Below, one piece after another: positions 1-10,876 of a stretch of 64,000 bases of DNA (position 1 is its first letter; each line of letters starts with the position of its first letter). The stretch lies in the NCBI GenBank assembly GCA_036571765.1, contig BROE01000001.1, forward strand, positions 1,054,001 to 1,118,000, written 5' to 3'. Under the pieces are notes generated by a model. The model was not told the DNA's origin, did no database searches, and was given only the letters and a program-made list of their open reading frames with translations. The position numbers and the translations under genes are program-made. Source of the stretch: Plecoglossus altivelis (Eukaryota > Chordata > Actinopteri > Osmeriformes > Plecoglossidae).

Positions 1-354
1 CTGTGGTTCATTGTTCATGGCTCACATTAAAGCAAAAATTACAAAGATTTGGATCACATTTAATGATGGATTCAGAAGCTCCCAAGACCGACATGTGCAA
101 GTCATACATTTGCACATAGTCAAGTTCCCAGTTCTAATCCTTTGTTAATTAATCATATAAAGTATGCCAGCTAAATAATGACTGATCCTCTGTAACTGAT
201 CCCTACACAAAGAGATTAGGTTTCAATCACGTTTGACGTATTCCAGTCTATGTTCACTACTGCTTGTCCTTGGATTGCATTTTATTATATATGGACCTGT
301 ATGTCTTAAATACAAGTTACACACCACTGATGTTACTGCTGCAGGTGGAGCTAC
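1..354 (-). other. Presumed incenp intron at the left edge
   Basis: The exon ending at 355 on the minus strand is followed by GTAGCT, so the sequence below it reads as intron. The remaining incenp exons (the rest of the central region, the coiled coil and the IN-box) would lie left of position 1. I see no further exon or repeat here. Confidence 0.4.
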
Positions 355-1494
355 CAATACGAGCCTTCTTCTTCAGGAAGGAGCGCCTGGAGGCTCGTCG
401 CACAGACTCGTGGGTCATGCTGTGGCGCAGGCCTGTCAGTGAGCGCCGAAGGGTGAGAGTGTGGCGGACAGAGCTTCTGCGAGTGCTGGAGGGGGTAGTG
501 GCTATGGCAATCTTGGTGGCGAAACGGCCAGGGGAGGGCGAGGCTTTTACTAGTATTTCAGCAGATTGGTAGTCGGCAATAGTGAGTTTTGTCACAGCTT
601 CTGGCACCTGTAGCCTGGCTGGAGAGTGTTGTGGACTTTTAGTGTTTGGACAATCAAACTCCTTCCCAGTCTCTGTCTCCTTTGTTTATGTTGATTGCTG
701 GGATTTGAGCGCTAATCTCTTCTTTAGGTGCTCTCTTTGGAGGCCTATCTGAAAGAGACTTGGGAGGGGTGCTGCTAGTACCTGAAAGCAGCTCCAAATC
801 CTCTGCCTCCTCAGACTGCTGCTTCAGGGCCTGCTTGGTTCTACAAGTGCTGCATTTGGGCTCATCAAACACCTCCGAGGCGGTTGCCTCTGGGACAATA
901 TCTTCAGCAATTAGATTCAGTGTACTAACAGAAGAGCGTCGCAAGTTACTACGCTTGCCCTTTGAAAATCTAAGGGTGAAAATAAACAAAGGGTTTGTTA
1001 GCCATGCGTAGCTATGAAGGTCACCTAAGTGAGTAGGCTGGAGTACAACATACCGCCGCTTGGCTGTCTTTTCAACACGTCCCAAAGACACACGTTTTCT
1101 GCGATTGCTTTTCTTCTGGGATGGGGTCTTTGACATCAATTCTGGCTCGGCACTAAAATCACTGGGATGCAATAGAAAAATTCAGATGTTCATAAATCCT
1201 CAATTATTGTAAATGCATAAGAACTAACTCTGTAAATGTGTATGTTCTCATATTTCCAGTAGTCTTAACTTAGAAATGGGAGGGAAGACGCATAAGAAAA
1301 CTAGAGTATATCCACAACACAAACCCCAGGTTGTCAACTCACCTGTAGAACATCCGATTGGCTTCCTGCTGGATCTACACGAGCCAAACCATGTGGACGT
1401 TTTCGATTTCATTTATAAATTCTTGTACTTTACCATCAAACATTTGCATGAGGGCTTGTGTTGACGAGAAAACTGAGCAACTCATGGTGAAAGC
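355..1494 (-). pseudogene. incenp: incenp, 5' part (inner centromere protein), with an in-frame stop
   Basis: INCENP is the scaffold of the chromosomal passenger complex. Its N-terminal helix binds survivin and borealin, and its C-terminal IN-box activates Aurora B. Four minus-strand exons are visible: 1494-1343 (ATG at 1485-1483), 1161-1054, 969-782 and about 618-355. The first encodes MFDGKVQEF and NVHMVWLV, the second DFSAEPELM and KTPSQKK. These match the INCENP N-terminus (human FSKEPELMPKTPSQK). The fourth holds ESVRRASRR, like human SVVRRASRR. The joined frame runs through all four except for a TAG at 1377-1375, replacing codon 37 just after MVWLV, where the family has Glu. Splice sites look intact and the frame continues with IQQEANRMFYS. 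The change could be recent gene loss, an allele or a base error. Re-initiation at the Met of PELMSKTP would drop the survivin/borealin-binding helix. The 84-nt intron 1053-970 (GTATGT...CTTAG) is in frame and stop-free. The 3' part of the gene is outside the window. Confidence 0.75.
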
Positions 1495-2120
1495 CTGAAA
1501 GACAATTAGCCTCATTAACAATGCAGAGCTCAAGTTCAAGTTGTGCTTTATTGTCATTCCGCTACAGCTGTACAATATATCGAGACTAGCAAGCCTGCCC
1601 TCCAGCAACACTATGACGAAATCGTGAATTTGACAACAACCTTCCCTCCCAGCAATGTTAGTTAATGAGAAATATGATTGACGACGTAAGCTAGCTTGCT
1701 AGCAGACAGTAAGTAGTAAATGACTGTCTTCTGGTCAAACATAAAGGTAGTAGTGTAGACTACGACAGTACTGGTAAAATGACGACTAGCTTAGTGCTTG
1801 CCTGAAAAAAGACCCCTACCTTTGAAACACACGATACAGGTCTAAATATATGTAGTCAGAAATTTTCTAAAAGCCGCTGCGGTCGACTGTCAGCCTGCAG
1901 TGTCAAAAATTCATAAGGCCGTAACTTCAGCATTTACTCTTTTTACGTATCACCCGCTGAAAATGTTCATATAGTTTTAAACTCCCAATACCAATGGGGT
2001 GCCGTTCTGAAATGACGTATGCAAAGGTCTACTTGTTTTGTTAACATGTAATGTTGCGCCCTCTTCCAGGTTCATCCCTGTCGGCGAAGACTGGCGGATG
2101 AAGCACTTAAAAATATGAAA
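1495..2120. other. incenp 5' flank, possible leader intron and promoter side
   Basis: The incenp ATG exon is preceded on the minus strand by TCTTTCAG at about 1502-1495, so an upstream leader exon is expected here, but I cannot place it. The stretch 1535-1610 reads TTTATTGTCATTCCGCTACAG and resembles an interspersed repeat common in fish genomes. GC-rich CpG-island-like sequence is not obvious. Confidence 0.35.
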
Positions 2121-3465
2121 TACACTAGAAAATGTTTTTATTAGGAGCACCTGTTCAATTTCTCATGCATGCAATTATCCAACCAACCAATCACATAGCA
2201 TTTGCTTCAATGCCTTGTTGATGCTAGAGGTCAGGGGAGAATGGGCCGACTGATTCAAGATAGAAGAGCAACTTTGACTGAAATAACCACTCGTTACAAC
2301 CGAGGTATGCAGCAAAGCATTTGTGAAACCACAACACACACAACCTTGTGGCGGATGGGCTACAACAGCAGAAGACCCCACCGGGTACCACTTATCTCCA
2401 CTACAAATAGGAAAAAGAGGCTACAATTTGCACGAGCTTACCAAAATTGGACAGTTGAAGACTGGAAAAATGTTGCCTGGTCTGATGAGTCTCGATTTCT
2501 GTTGAGACATTCAGATGGTAGAGTCAAAACTTGGCGAATGAGAACAGGGATCCATCATGCCTTGTTACCACTGTGCAGGTTGTTGTTGGTGGTGTAATGG
2601 TGTGGGGGATGTTTTCTTGGCACATTTTAGGCTCCTTAGTGCCAATTGGGCATCGTTTAAATGCCAAGGCCTACCTGAGCATTGTTTCTGACCATGTCCA
2701 TCCCTTTATGACCACCATGAACCCATCCTCTGCAGATGGACTGTAGAGAAAGAACCACTCAGGAGGAAGGAGGGGATCATCTAGATCATCTAGTGCGAGG
2801 AGAGTTCGGCTATTCAGAGAAGTGGATCTGAGGAAAGCAGTTCGACTGTTGTAGGAAGCATTCCTCCGACAGTTGAGAAGCACCTGGGTCCAAAGATCAG
2901 GTCACGAGGCGGGGCGAGGCATCTGGGGTGAAGTCATCGCCAGGGCAGCATCCAGGACAGAGCTCACCTCAGGGGGAGCGAAACTTGTGAATAGCAATGA
3001 ACAGACTATAGTGAACTAAGATATTAACTAATGTTGAAGGTGAAAGAGGGAAGAACCATAGGATAGCGCTCAAGCTGCCATACTTCCCCCAGCAGAGTTG
3101 CTCCTAGGGCAGTATGGCCGAATACTTTATATTTTTATGTCTGTTCCTAAACAGCCTCGGTCAAATTGGTTTCTTGAACATGAGGATGAGTTCACTACTA
3201 AAATGCCCCCCACAGTCACCAGATCTCAACCCAATAGAGCATCTTTGGGATGTGGTGGAATGGGAGCTTCGTGCCCTGGATGTGCATCCCACAAATCTCC
3301 ATCAACTGCAAGATGCTATCCTATCAATATGGGCCAACAGTTCTAAAGAATGCTTTCAGCACCTTGTTGAATCAATGCCACATAGAATTAAGGCAGTTCT
3401 GAAGGCAAAAGGGGGTCAAACACAGTATTAGTATACTGTTCCTAACAATCCTTTCGGTGAGTGTA
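2121..3465 (+). mobile_element. Tc1-like DNA transposon, defective, with a nested insertion
   Basis: The element starts TACACTAGAAAATG and ends with the imperfect inverse CTTTCGGTGAGTGTA, with TA at each end as expected for Tc1/mariner. Inside are pieces of a DD34E transposase. Residues QGRMGRLIQDRRATLTEI, the first catalytic Asp in VAWSDESRF and GGVMVWGMFSW lie at 2202-2745, and PPQSPDLNPIEHLWDVV with the catalytic Glu lies at 3210-3258. The C-terminus RIKAVLKAKGG ends at 3431. The reading frame shifts near 2535-2580 and near 3200. The block that normally carries the second Asp (QDNAPCH) is destroyed by an insert at about 2741-3080. The copy cannot make transposase. Confidence 0.85.
2741..3080. 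repeat. About 340-bp unidentified insert inside the Tc1 element
   Basis: Transposase homology stops after PSSADG at about 2740 and resumes near 3081 at TACTTCCCCCAGCAG, which resembles the expected TACTTCCAGCAG. The sequence between has no similarity I recognise. It contains the short direct repeat GATCATCTA twice, near 2775-2793. It is probably another mobile element or a fragment of one. Confidence 0.5.
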
Positions 3466-4473
3466 TATGAAAGTTTTACCCATTGATGGTGTATCCAATT
3501 GAATTCAAAATGATGGGTTTCAAACGGGCAATGCAGTTGATATGACCCGCCAATAAATACTGTCGGTGTCAACACAGTGACCCTAAGAAAGGTGGGGTTT
3601 ACATGTTCACAGTGACGTCCCTCACCGGGACGTTCATAAATCTTGTTCAGACTAAACAGTGGTGAATGAAATTTTGTTCCGACCGTAAACCTCGTAACAA
3701 TAGCTCGTAAGAGAAATAATCTGCGATGCCCTACACGCGTCGTTATAAAGCATTACACCTATATGCTTACATATTCATGTTGTTACGAAGTACAAGAAAC
3801 CGGTATATTTGAAAGTAGGTATATTTTAAGAAAAATATTTGCAGTGCAAACTATTTGGATTTTAAAGTATTGCTTGTCAAGTGCATCAACCTCAATTATC
3901 GACTAAACATGAATTAAGAGCACAGATTCTAAATTCTCAAATCAAGGGTCATTACCAATCTCTGACTCTTTGCCAGTGGTACAGTACATTCGAGAACTAG
4001 CAGTGGGCCTACTCAAGAAAAAGTGCAGGTATGCTTGAGGGTGAAATGTAAAAAGTATAGTGCTCTGAACCAGTCCACAGATCTTTACGAACCGAGAGGT
4101 ATTCCTAAGGAAACGGGCACATCATCGGCCTAACAGTAGAATCCCCTCTTGACGTGTATTTGAACAGGTCCTATGTGCAATTTGGTGCATGAGGGGGAAC
4201 ATCCCACAATTGTCCCATTGAGCACAGCTTATCACAGGCCGCTTTTATCATCATCACAAAAGTCAAAATAGTACAGTGAAAATGTTTGTTTCTCATCGAT
4301 ACCTAATCAAAGCTGACCACAAGATGGCAATGCTCATCAATTTTCCTTCAGGCCTTGGTTCTCCCAGTTGGATGCTCCTCCTCCTTCGTCATTCCCCACG
4401 ACCCCAGCCACTTTTCCCTGAACACGACTTTGCGGTCTATAAAGAGGACTATTGTCCTCGGATTGAAAACAAC
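3466..4473. other. Intergenic region and prtfdc1 promoter side
   Basis: This lies between the Tc1 element and the prtfdc1 start codon. The sequence is AT-rich and largely unique. No confident TATA box, CpG island or second gene was seen. The prtfdc1 5' untranslated region should occupy the last few hundred bases. Confidence 0.4.
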
Positions 4474-7400
4474 ATGGCAGACAATTTAGTTGGCAAATCT
4501 GGAAGAAGAGACAGGGGAGTTGTGGTAAATATAACATACAACTGGATAAACATATATGGGAAATTTACGAGTTCTTGAATCATAAAAGCAAGCACCGGCA
4601 ACGGATGGATGCAAGTCTACTTAAGCCGCAAAGTTTCTAGTTGGGTGGTTAACTTGTCTCAGCCAATGATGTGTAACTAATTTGGTAATTTTGTCGACGA
4701 TTGTGATTCCAGTAACCTTCGTTATAATGTCATAAAGATAATAATAACAATCACTTTGACAACGTTGCCGGACATTATGGTAACTTATTGTAGATTGCGT
4801 TAGAATCAAATAAATTATACATTGTAGGCTAACAAATATAGGCAACTATTTCTTTTACTTGTAGATCAACGATGACTGGCCAGGATACAATTTAGATTTG
4901 TTCAGTTATCCTGAGCACTATTCTATGGATTTGGAATGCGTCTACATTCCTCATGGTGTGATTATGGACAGGTAACTGAAGTACATCCATCCACTGTCTC
5001 ATCAAGTTGTCAAATTATTCAACACACAGGTATGTGATAGGTTTCTCACATCCTCTGACTAAGTGAGTTAATGGACCTTCACCCTCTGTTTTACGTACCT
5101 TGTAGGACAGAGCGCCTTGCCAGGAACATCATGGAGGACCTGGGGGATCATGCTATTGAGGTATTATGTGTGCTGAAGGGAGGCTACCAATTCTGTGCTG
5201 ATTTGGTAGAGAAGATCAAAGCCTTGAGCCGCAACTCTGACCACACCCTCCCCATGAGGGTCAACTTCATCCGCCTTAAGAGCTATCTGGTGAGGGTCCA
5301 AGCAGTGTACTCCTTCCTTAACTTCTGCTGGCTTGGTAACAATAGCCAACTGCATATAACAGAATCTGCCCTTGCCTTAGAAAACATAAATGGCAAATAT
5401 TTGTCTTCTAGAATGACCAATCGACAGAGGATCTCCACATCGTGGGGGTGGAAGACCTGTCCTTCCTCAGTGGAAAGGTGATTTAAATACACTACAGGTC
5501 TAAAGTTTTCTTTCTTTCACCCAGTGAGTCTCTTCTGAAACGGACTTTGAGTCCTTTTCCTGTCAGTTTCCTCCAGTTTCCAAGTGCCTTTTGATGGTGT
5601 AGGAAACTAGCTTCTTTACGGCATTTTAAAGATCCTTTACACTTTCTGGTAACCTAAACTCTTTCTTCTGGCAGTTGTCCTTAACATTTGAATCATTTCA
5701 GGTTATTAACATGACTTTAATCATTAGCATTTAAATAAAAATGGGAAAAGATTGAGGTTCTAAAAGTTGTCAATGGTACTGTAGGTCCCCTTTGATGTCT
5801 GATAATGTAATTTTCTAAATACACGGTACCTTTCTTATTCTCTTCTTTGAAAGATCCCTGGTCTAATATCCTGAATTGGAAATGGCCATGAGGAAGATTT
5901 TCCTGTTGACTAATCACTTTTGTTAGATCAAAGAGTTAGTGATGGAGATGTATGTAGTTGGCAGGGCGTAGTTGATTCCTCTTTCTGAGCCCACCACTGT
6001 GGAGCTTATAAGGAGGAACACTGCATGGTGACTGTGTGAGAGCCATTCTTCCATTACGCAGGGTTTACAAGGCAACCTAATGTCATGGTGCCAACTGGCT
6101 GCTGATGTTCTGGAGGTTTAAGGAGCAGCAACATAGTTAAGGGTGAAGTAAGGTAAAACACGTGCCTCTTCAAGGGTCACCATTTTGTGCCATATCGCAG
6201 TGACGGGTAGGCTGTGAAGCGACCCCCCCAGAGGAGTGGTATGTGAGTAAATGGGGGTAATTAGGCAGGTGGCTGCATTCCAGAAGATCTGCAGATGGTT
6301 TATGGCCCACGCTGGTAGCCCTTTCAGTTAGTTAGTTAGTTAGTTAGTTAGTTGGTTGGTTGGTTGGTTAGGGTTAACTCCCTGTAGTTCTGTGTGACTG
6401 ATGTGCAACATCCCCTTGCGGAGTTAGTTAGTTACAGCTGGGGGGAGAAGTCTGTTGCGTTGTAGATATTCATATTTTCAGTGAGAGTGATTATTTAGTT
6501 TTGGTCCAGTGGTGGGATGACAAACATGAGATGTCAGACATTTGAGATTCTTTTGGAGGGTGTGATTGAGAGAAACGGTTGAGCATAATCAATGTAGCGG
6601 TGGTAGGAGAAGCCATGTGATTTGGTCAGAAGAAAAAAGGTCCAAACAGAGATCCTTGTGGCAAAACCAAAGTTAGGGAGCAGGGTCCTAGATGTACTTT
6701 CCCAAGTGGACCTAGAAGGATCTAACTTACACAAGCAGTTCCAGCAATACCCTTTTCAGCCACCTTGGAGATAAGAAGCTGGATGTTGATCTGATTAAAG
6801 GCAGTATTGGTTGAGAGCCGCCACCACTGCCATCGCCATCAAGTGTCTGGCTTTGAATAAAGATTAGTTAGGGTCCAGCAGTTCCTACTGGTTAAAAAGG
6901 GAAGAATGACTGAGAGTAGCAATGATCCAGATTGTTTACTTTGATTTATATTAGCACATGGGTGATATCAGCCATCTTAAGTTTGAGGGCAGATCACCTG
7001 TTCCTTTTTTACATTTGTTGGATACAGAGAAGAATAATACTCTTTTTAGGTATAAGGTAGTGGGATCTCCTTGAAGTCATTGAAGAAGGGAAAAAGAGAT
7101 TAAAACCAAGTTGTTTGACATACGGAGGGTGGCTACTGTATAATGTAAAGCACCTCAAAAGTTTTCATTAAGCAGCTGGGGAATTATTGCGATTTTGATT
7201 TTCATTCGTTTGATGGCAGATTTCAGGTGGAATTTAACTAATTTAAATTACCACAAGAGGGCACCCTTCCCCTTAATCTGCCAGCTCTTTTTTCATCTGA
7301 ATTCAAAGGTTCCTCAAGACCCCACCCCTTGCCCTTCAGTTTGAAGCAAAGGCGCCAATGGCTCTTGATGGTATTGCATTTGCATCTTGGCACCCGGCTT

Positions 7401-10041
7401 GTTCTGATGATTTTATTCGCTTAACTCAAAGCCAAAATTCTTGAACCTGGCGCAAAATACTTGCATTTTCAGTAGAGTTTTTGCAGCATTTGAAACCCAT
7501 ATGAAATGGGGAAACTAGCAACCCAATTAAAATATTATTTTTTTGTTTTTTCAAGCTTCAATGTGCCACTAAACAGCTTCCAAACAGGATGCCATCTTTC
7601 AACAGCCTTGATGCTTTGTCCAATTAATTGTAAGTCTATGGTTTCTCTAACAGCCCTGCTGAGACGTAATCCAGACATAGACAAGTGACTTTGTCCACAT
7701 GCAGAATATTCCATTCCAATCAACCAAGGTATAATAGACTGTGGTTACACGCAAGAAATATCCCTTTTATCAGAAGAAAAATATAGACTATTTGTGTATG
7801 ACAGAGGCTGTTGGTGGCAATCACTGAGAATCCTTCTTTCTGTACCGTACAGCACAATAGTTCTTGGCACTTTTCTCTCAAAATAGGCATTAAGATAGGT
7901 CGATGGAGTTAAGTGTTATTTACTGGTGCCCGTCTGTTCCTGCATGATGGTAAATCCTAACCATCCTCTGATTGACCTTTTGTTACAATACCAGGAATGT
8001 TGTTGATGAATATTGAGACTTCTGTCTTCTATCATCATTACCTATACTGAAAACACCAGTTTTCAAATGCCACGAGTCACATGGAATTTTGTGTGTGTCA
8101 TTAGTTTCATGTGGTGATTTGTGACTTTCAGACAAACACTTTGCAGATAAACCTCACTCGAGCTGCTTTACGGATGTAGTCTTGGTAATGCACTTGGTGA
8201 ATACCAGATAAGCTGTTATGCATGAGTGTTTTGTTGAACCTTGTTTGACTGTTTGCTTTTCTCCTTCTTTCATTAACATGCTCTTAAAAGAACGTCTTGA
8301 TAGTGGAGGTAAGTCAACCTTCTTATTTATTAATTATTTGGGCATTACTTTTAGATATAGTAGCTAACTACTGAACAAAATGTTGTAGAAACCCAAGGCA
8401 ATAATTGGACTTGTTATTTCTGCTTGCATGAGTCAGACCAGACATAATTTCTAAATTGGGGGAAAAATACATTTTATTTCTCAGCAGAAGGCCCATAATG
8501 AGACTCATTGAGGTACTGTCATCAAAATGGATCAAATCTTGTCTTGTTAGCAAATTGCTAACCATGTATCTCAGACATCATATACAGGGTGCATCATTAT
8601 GCTATATAGAAACATGAATTTAAATCTACTGTAAATAGTAATGGGTTTGAACATCAGGTTAAAACCAAATTGGACTTTGACTGTGTAGTGATTCATAACA
8701 AGGCCTCATTTCAACAGTAAACCTGAATACTTTTTTTGTTTACTTACTGTAAAAGCAAATCACTTGAGTAGCATAGCAGCTCTGGTATTGTCAAATTCTC
8801 TATGCTGGCTTGAGCAGGAAATACATGGAGACTTTCATTCACACATGTTGAAACAACAACAATGATGTACACAATTAGTCCTGTGATGATCTCATAAAAA
8901 GCAGGTTTGACAACACAAGACACCAGTGTGGTGATGCCCCCCTAGTCTTGGAAACACAACCACTTCCTCCCTATTACTCTAAAGCCACATGGTTAGATGT
9001 TTGCGGTGAGATAGGTTTCACTATCATTCTGTTCCCTTTTTCTGTTTGTTGTGGTTTAGACAGAATACTTTTCTATGGCCTTACCCCCCTGCTTTAACTC
9101 TTTAACCATGTCTCTCTCTTCTATGTAAAATGTGTCCCTCACGGCATGGTTAATATTTAAGTGTTGATGAACATCCCGAAAACCCTTTTTTATTATTTTT
9201 CCACTACAGGCCATTGTAGACACAGGGAAAACGATGAAGACTCTGCTTAAACATGTGGAGGCCTTCAGGCCTAAGATGATCAAAGTAGCAGGGTAAGTGA
9301 GTCTATGCTTGGGACACTGCTGCACTGAGCCCAAAGGACCTGCTTTTCTTAATCACGCAATTTCCTCTCTCCAGTCTAGACAGGGAAAGATAATGAAGGG
9401 CCTTTGTTTCAGGTTTGGGGCTCAGGTTTCTCTGTATTACAGGTGGGAAATATTGAGTAATCTAAAATGGTGTTCTGATTCATTTCAGACTGCTGGTGAA
9501 GAGAGTTCTAAACGGAGCAGGATGTGTCCCTGACTGTGTGTATATGGTTTTATCTATATTGTTCGATTGTGCTTATGGAGCATAGCAAGTGAAAGATGTA
9601 CGTTTTTACTGTGTACATTTTATTTTGTTTTTCAATGGCATCTCCCTTTTTATCCTGTTGTCTGCCTTCTCAGATGTTGGTTTTGAGATACCCAGTCGCT
9701 TTGTAGTTGGCTATGCCCTAGACTACAATGAGTATTTCAGAGACCTCGATGTAAGTAAAAAAAATTTAAAAAAAATTTAAATTACTTTTCCTGATGCTAA
9801 CCTCTTTATTCTTTTAACATTGCGCTCTTGGCTTGGGCCTCTTTAGTTTGTCAGTTGAACAACAGTCTCCATTTATACATCTAATGAGCACTATTATGAC
9901 ATTCAAATCTGAAGGGAAAAATACAATTGGCAAAATATATATTGCATTTAATCTTATCGGTTTGACTTTCTTTCCTTTTTTTCTTCTCCGCAGCATATCT
10001 GTGTACTGAGTGAAAGGGGGAAACTGAAGTACAAAGTTTAA
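4474..10041 (+). CDS. prtfdc1: Phosphoribosyltransferase domain-containing protein 1 (HPRT paralogue), complete
   Basis: Nine exons: 4474-4524, 4865-4971, 5106-5289, 5412-5477, 8291-8308, 9210-9292, 9489-9535, 9674-9750 and 9994-10041. They total 681 nt (226 aa). Exons 2-8 are 107, 184, 66, 18, 83, 47 and 77 nt, exactly the lengths I know for human HPRT1. The start MADNLVGKSGRRDRGVV and the DDWPGY motif favour PRTFDC1 over HPRT1. HPRT transfers phosphoribose from PRPP to hypoxanthine or guanine in the cytosol; human PRTFDC1 has very low activity. Visible sites are LCVLKGGYQF (Lys equivalent to HPRT K68), the loop KSYLNDQSTED, the PRPP motif VEAIVDTGKT, VAGLLVKRV (K165) and FVVGYALDYNEYFRDL (F186, D193). 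The usual VED of the PRPP motif is VEA here (Asp134 to Ala), although the catalytic Asp137, which is Gly in human PRTFDC1, is kept. The end HICVLSERGKLKYKV is family-like. Activity is uncertain. Confidence 0.93.
6327..6370 (+). repeat. TTAG then TTGG tetranucleotide repeat
   Basis: About six TTAG units run directly into about four TTGG units. This is a simple microsatellite with a change of unit half way. It is not the vertebrate telomere repeat TTAGGG. Confidence 0.9.
6530..6850 (-). mobile_element. Decayed L2-like LINE reverse transcriptase fragment
   Basis: On the minus strand, translation gives LSTNTAFNQINIQLLISKVA then, after a stop, STSRTLLPNFGFATRISVW and HGFSYHRYIDYAQPFLSI. These align with the fish L2/CR1-type reverse transcriptase pattern D-L-S-A-A-F-D-T-V-N-H, the G-V-P-Q-G-S-V-L-G-P turn, and the HGFSYHCYADD block. 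The catalytic YADD box has decayed to YIDY and a stop interrupts the frame. Inactive; the family assignment is from memory. Confidence 0.65.
8309..9209 (+). other. prtfdc1 intron 5
   Basis: The intron starts GTAAGT after the 18-nt exon and ends CCACTACAG. It is AT-rich, and no repeat or second gene was seen. Confidence 0.6.
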
Positions 10042-10876
10042 AAGGGGAGCTGCTGTGTAGGCAAACTGATGAGGAACAGGAAATGTTGTGCCACAAAAAC
10101 CTTGGACAGGCTTCCTATGAGTGGTCTGTGACACAAATGTTATGAGACTGATTAATAAGGATAGCCACGTCCTGTTCCTTCACTACATTCATTGAGACAT
10201 TCGCCAGAACCCACTCCCTATTCAATGTGTTGCATAAGGACCCAAATACATTGATTTGTTTGTAGAACTGTGAAGTGCTTGTTCCATTTACTTACCTGTT
10301 CAGAATGACAAAATGTTGACATTGCATATTTTTTTTGTAAAAAATAACGATTTAAACGTTTTCGTTGCCTTTATTTATGTTCTTTCTCATCTTTTAACTA
10401 ACCCTGTTCCTATTCTAACAACATATCCATGTGGGATCATATTTTTCATCTCTAAATGTATTGACAGAAAATGTTGATTGACATACTTTGGCTTAATTCT
10501 TGAGTGTAGGGTGTTTGCTTTAACTACAGAGTTTGACTCCATGCTTCATGTGAAACAGCTTGAAACATGCAGCTTTGGACGAAAGGAAGTTTGGAAGGTA
10601 GTTGAATGTTTTGATAGAAAAGAATGATAAATATACTTCACCTCAGTTTGGCCATGGACATTTTTCGTCTTTCCAAGTTTTCAAGGTCAGACTGTGAAAA
10701 TCATTTACAATTTTCGGTATATGTTTTGGTGTTAGAAAAATGATCTACACTAAACCAACTGATGTCTATCATTTTGGGGTGCATGTTTGAAATAACAGAT
10801 ATAATACAATTGTATTAGTTCTGATTGCCTACACTTAATGAACAAAACTACACTTTCCTCTTTAATAGAAAATAAA
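10042..10876 (+). other. prtfdc1: prtfdc1 3' untranslated region, with poly(A) signal
   Basis: The TAA at 10039-10041 is followed by AT-rich non-coding sequence. The first canonical AATAAA is at 10871-10876, which is a reasonable end of transcript. An ATTAAA near 12171 could give a longer form. Confidence 0.5.

Larger units (their letters stand above)
5478..8290 (+). other. prtfdc1 intron 4
   Basis: This is the largest intron of the gene. It holds a TTAG/TTGG microsatellite at 6327-6370 and a decayed LINE fragment at about 6530-6850, both listed separately. The rest is AT-rich sequence in which I see nothing definite. Confidence 0.6.

Noticed and set aside
6331..6354. Possible interstitial telomere repeat
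   Set aside because: The unit is TTAG, later TTGG, not TTAGGG.
4474..10041. Assignment as hprt1
   Set aside because: The DDWPGY start region, the 226-aa length and the adjacency to arhgap21 match PRTFDC1 better than HPRT1.
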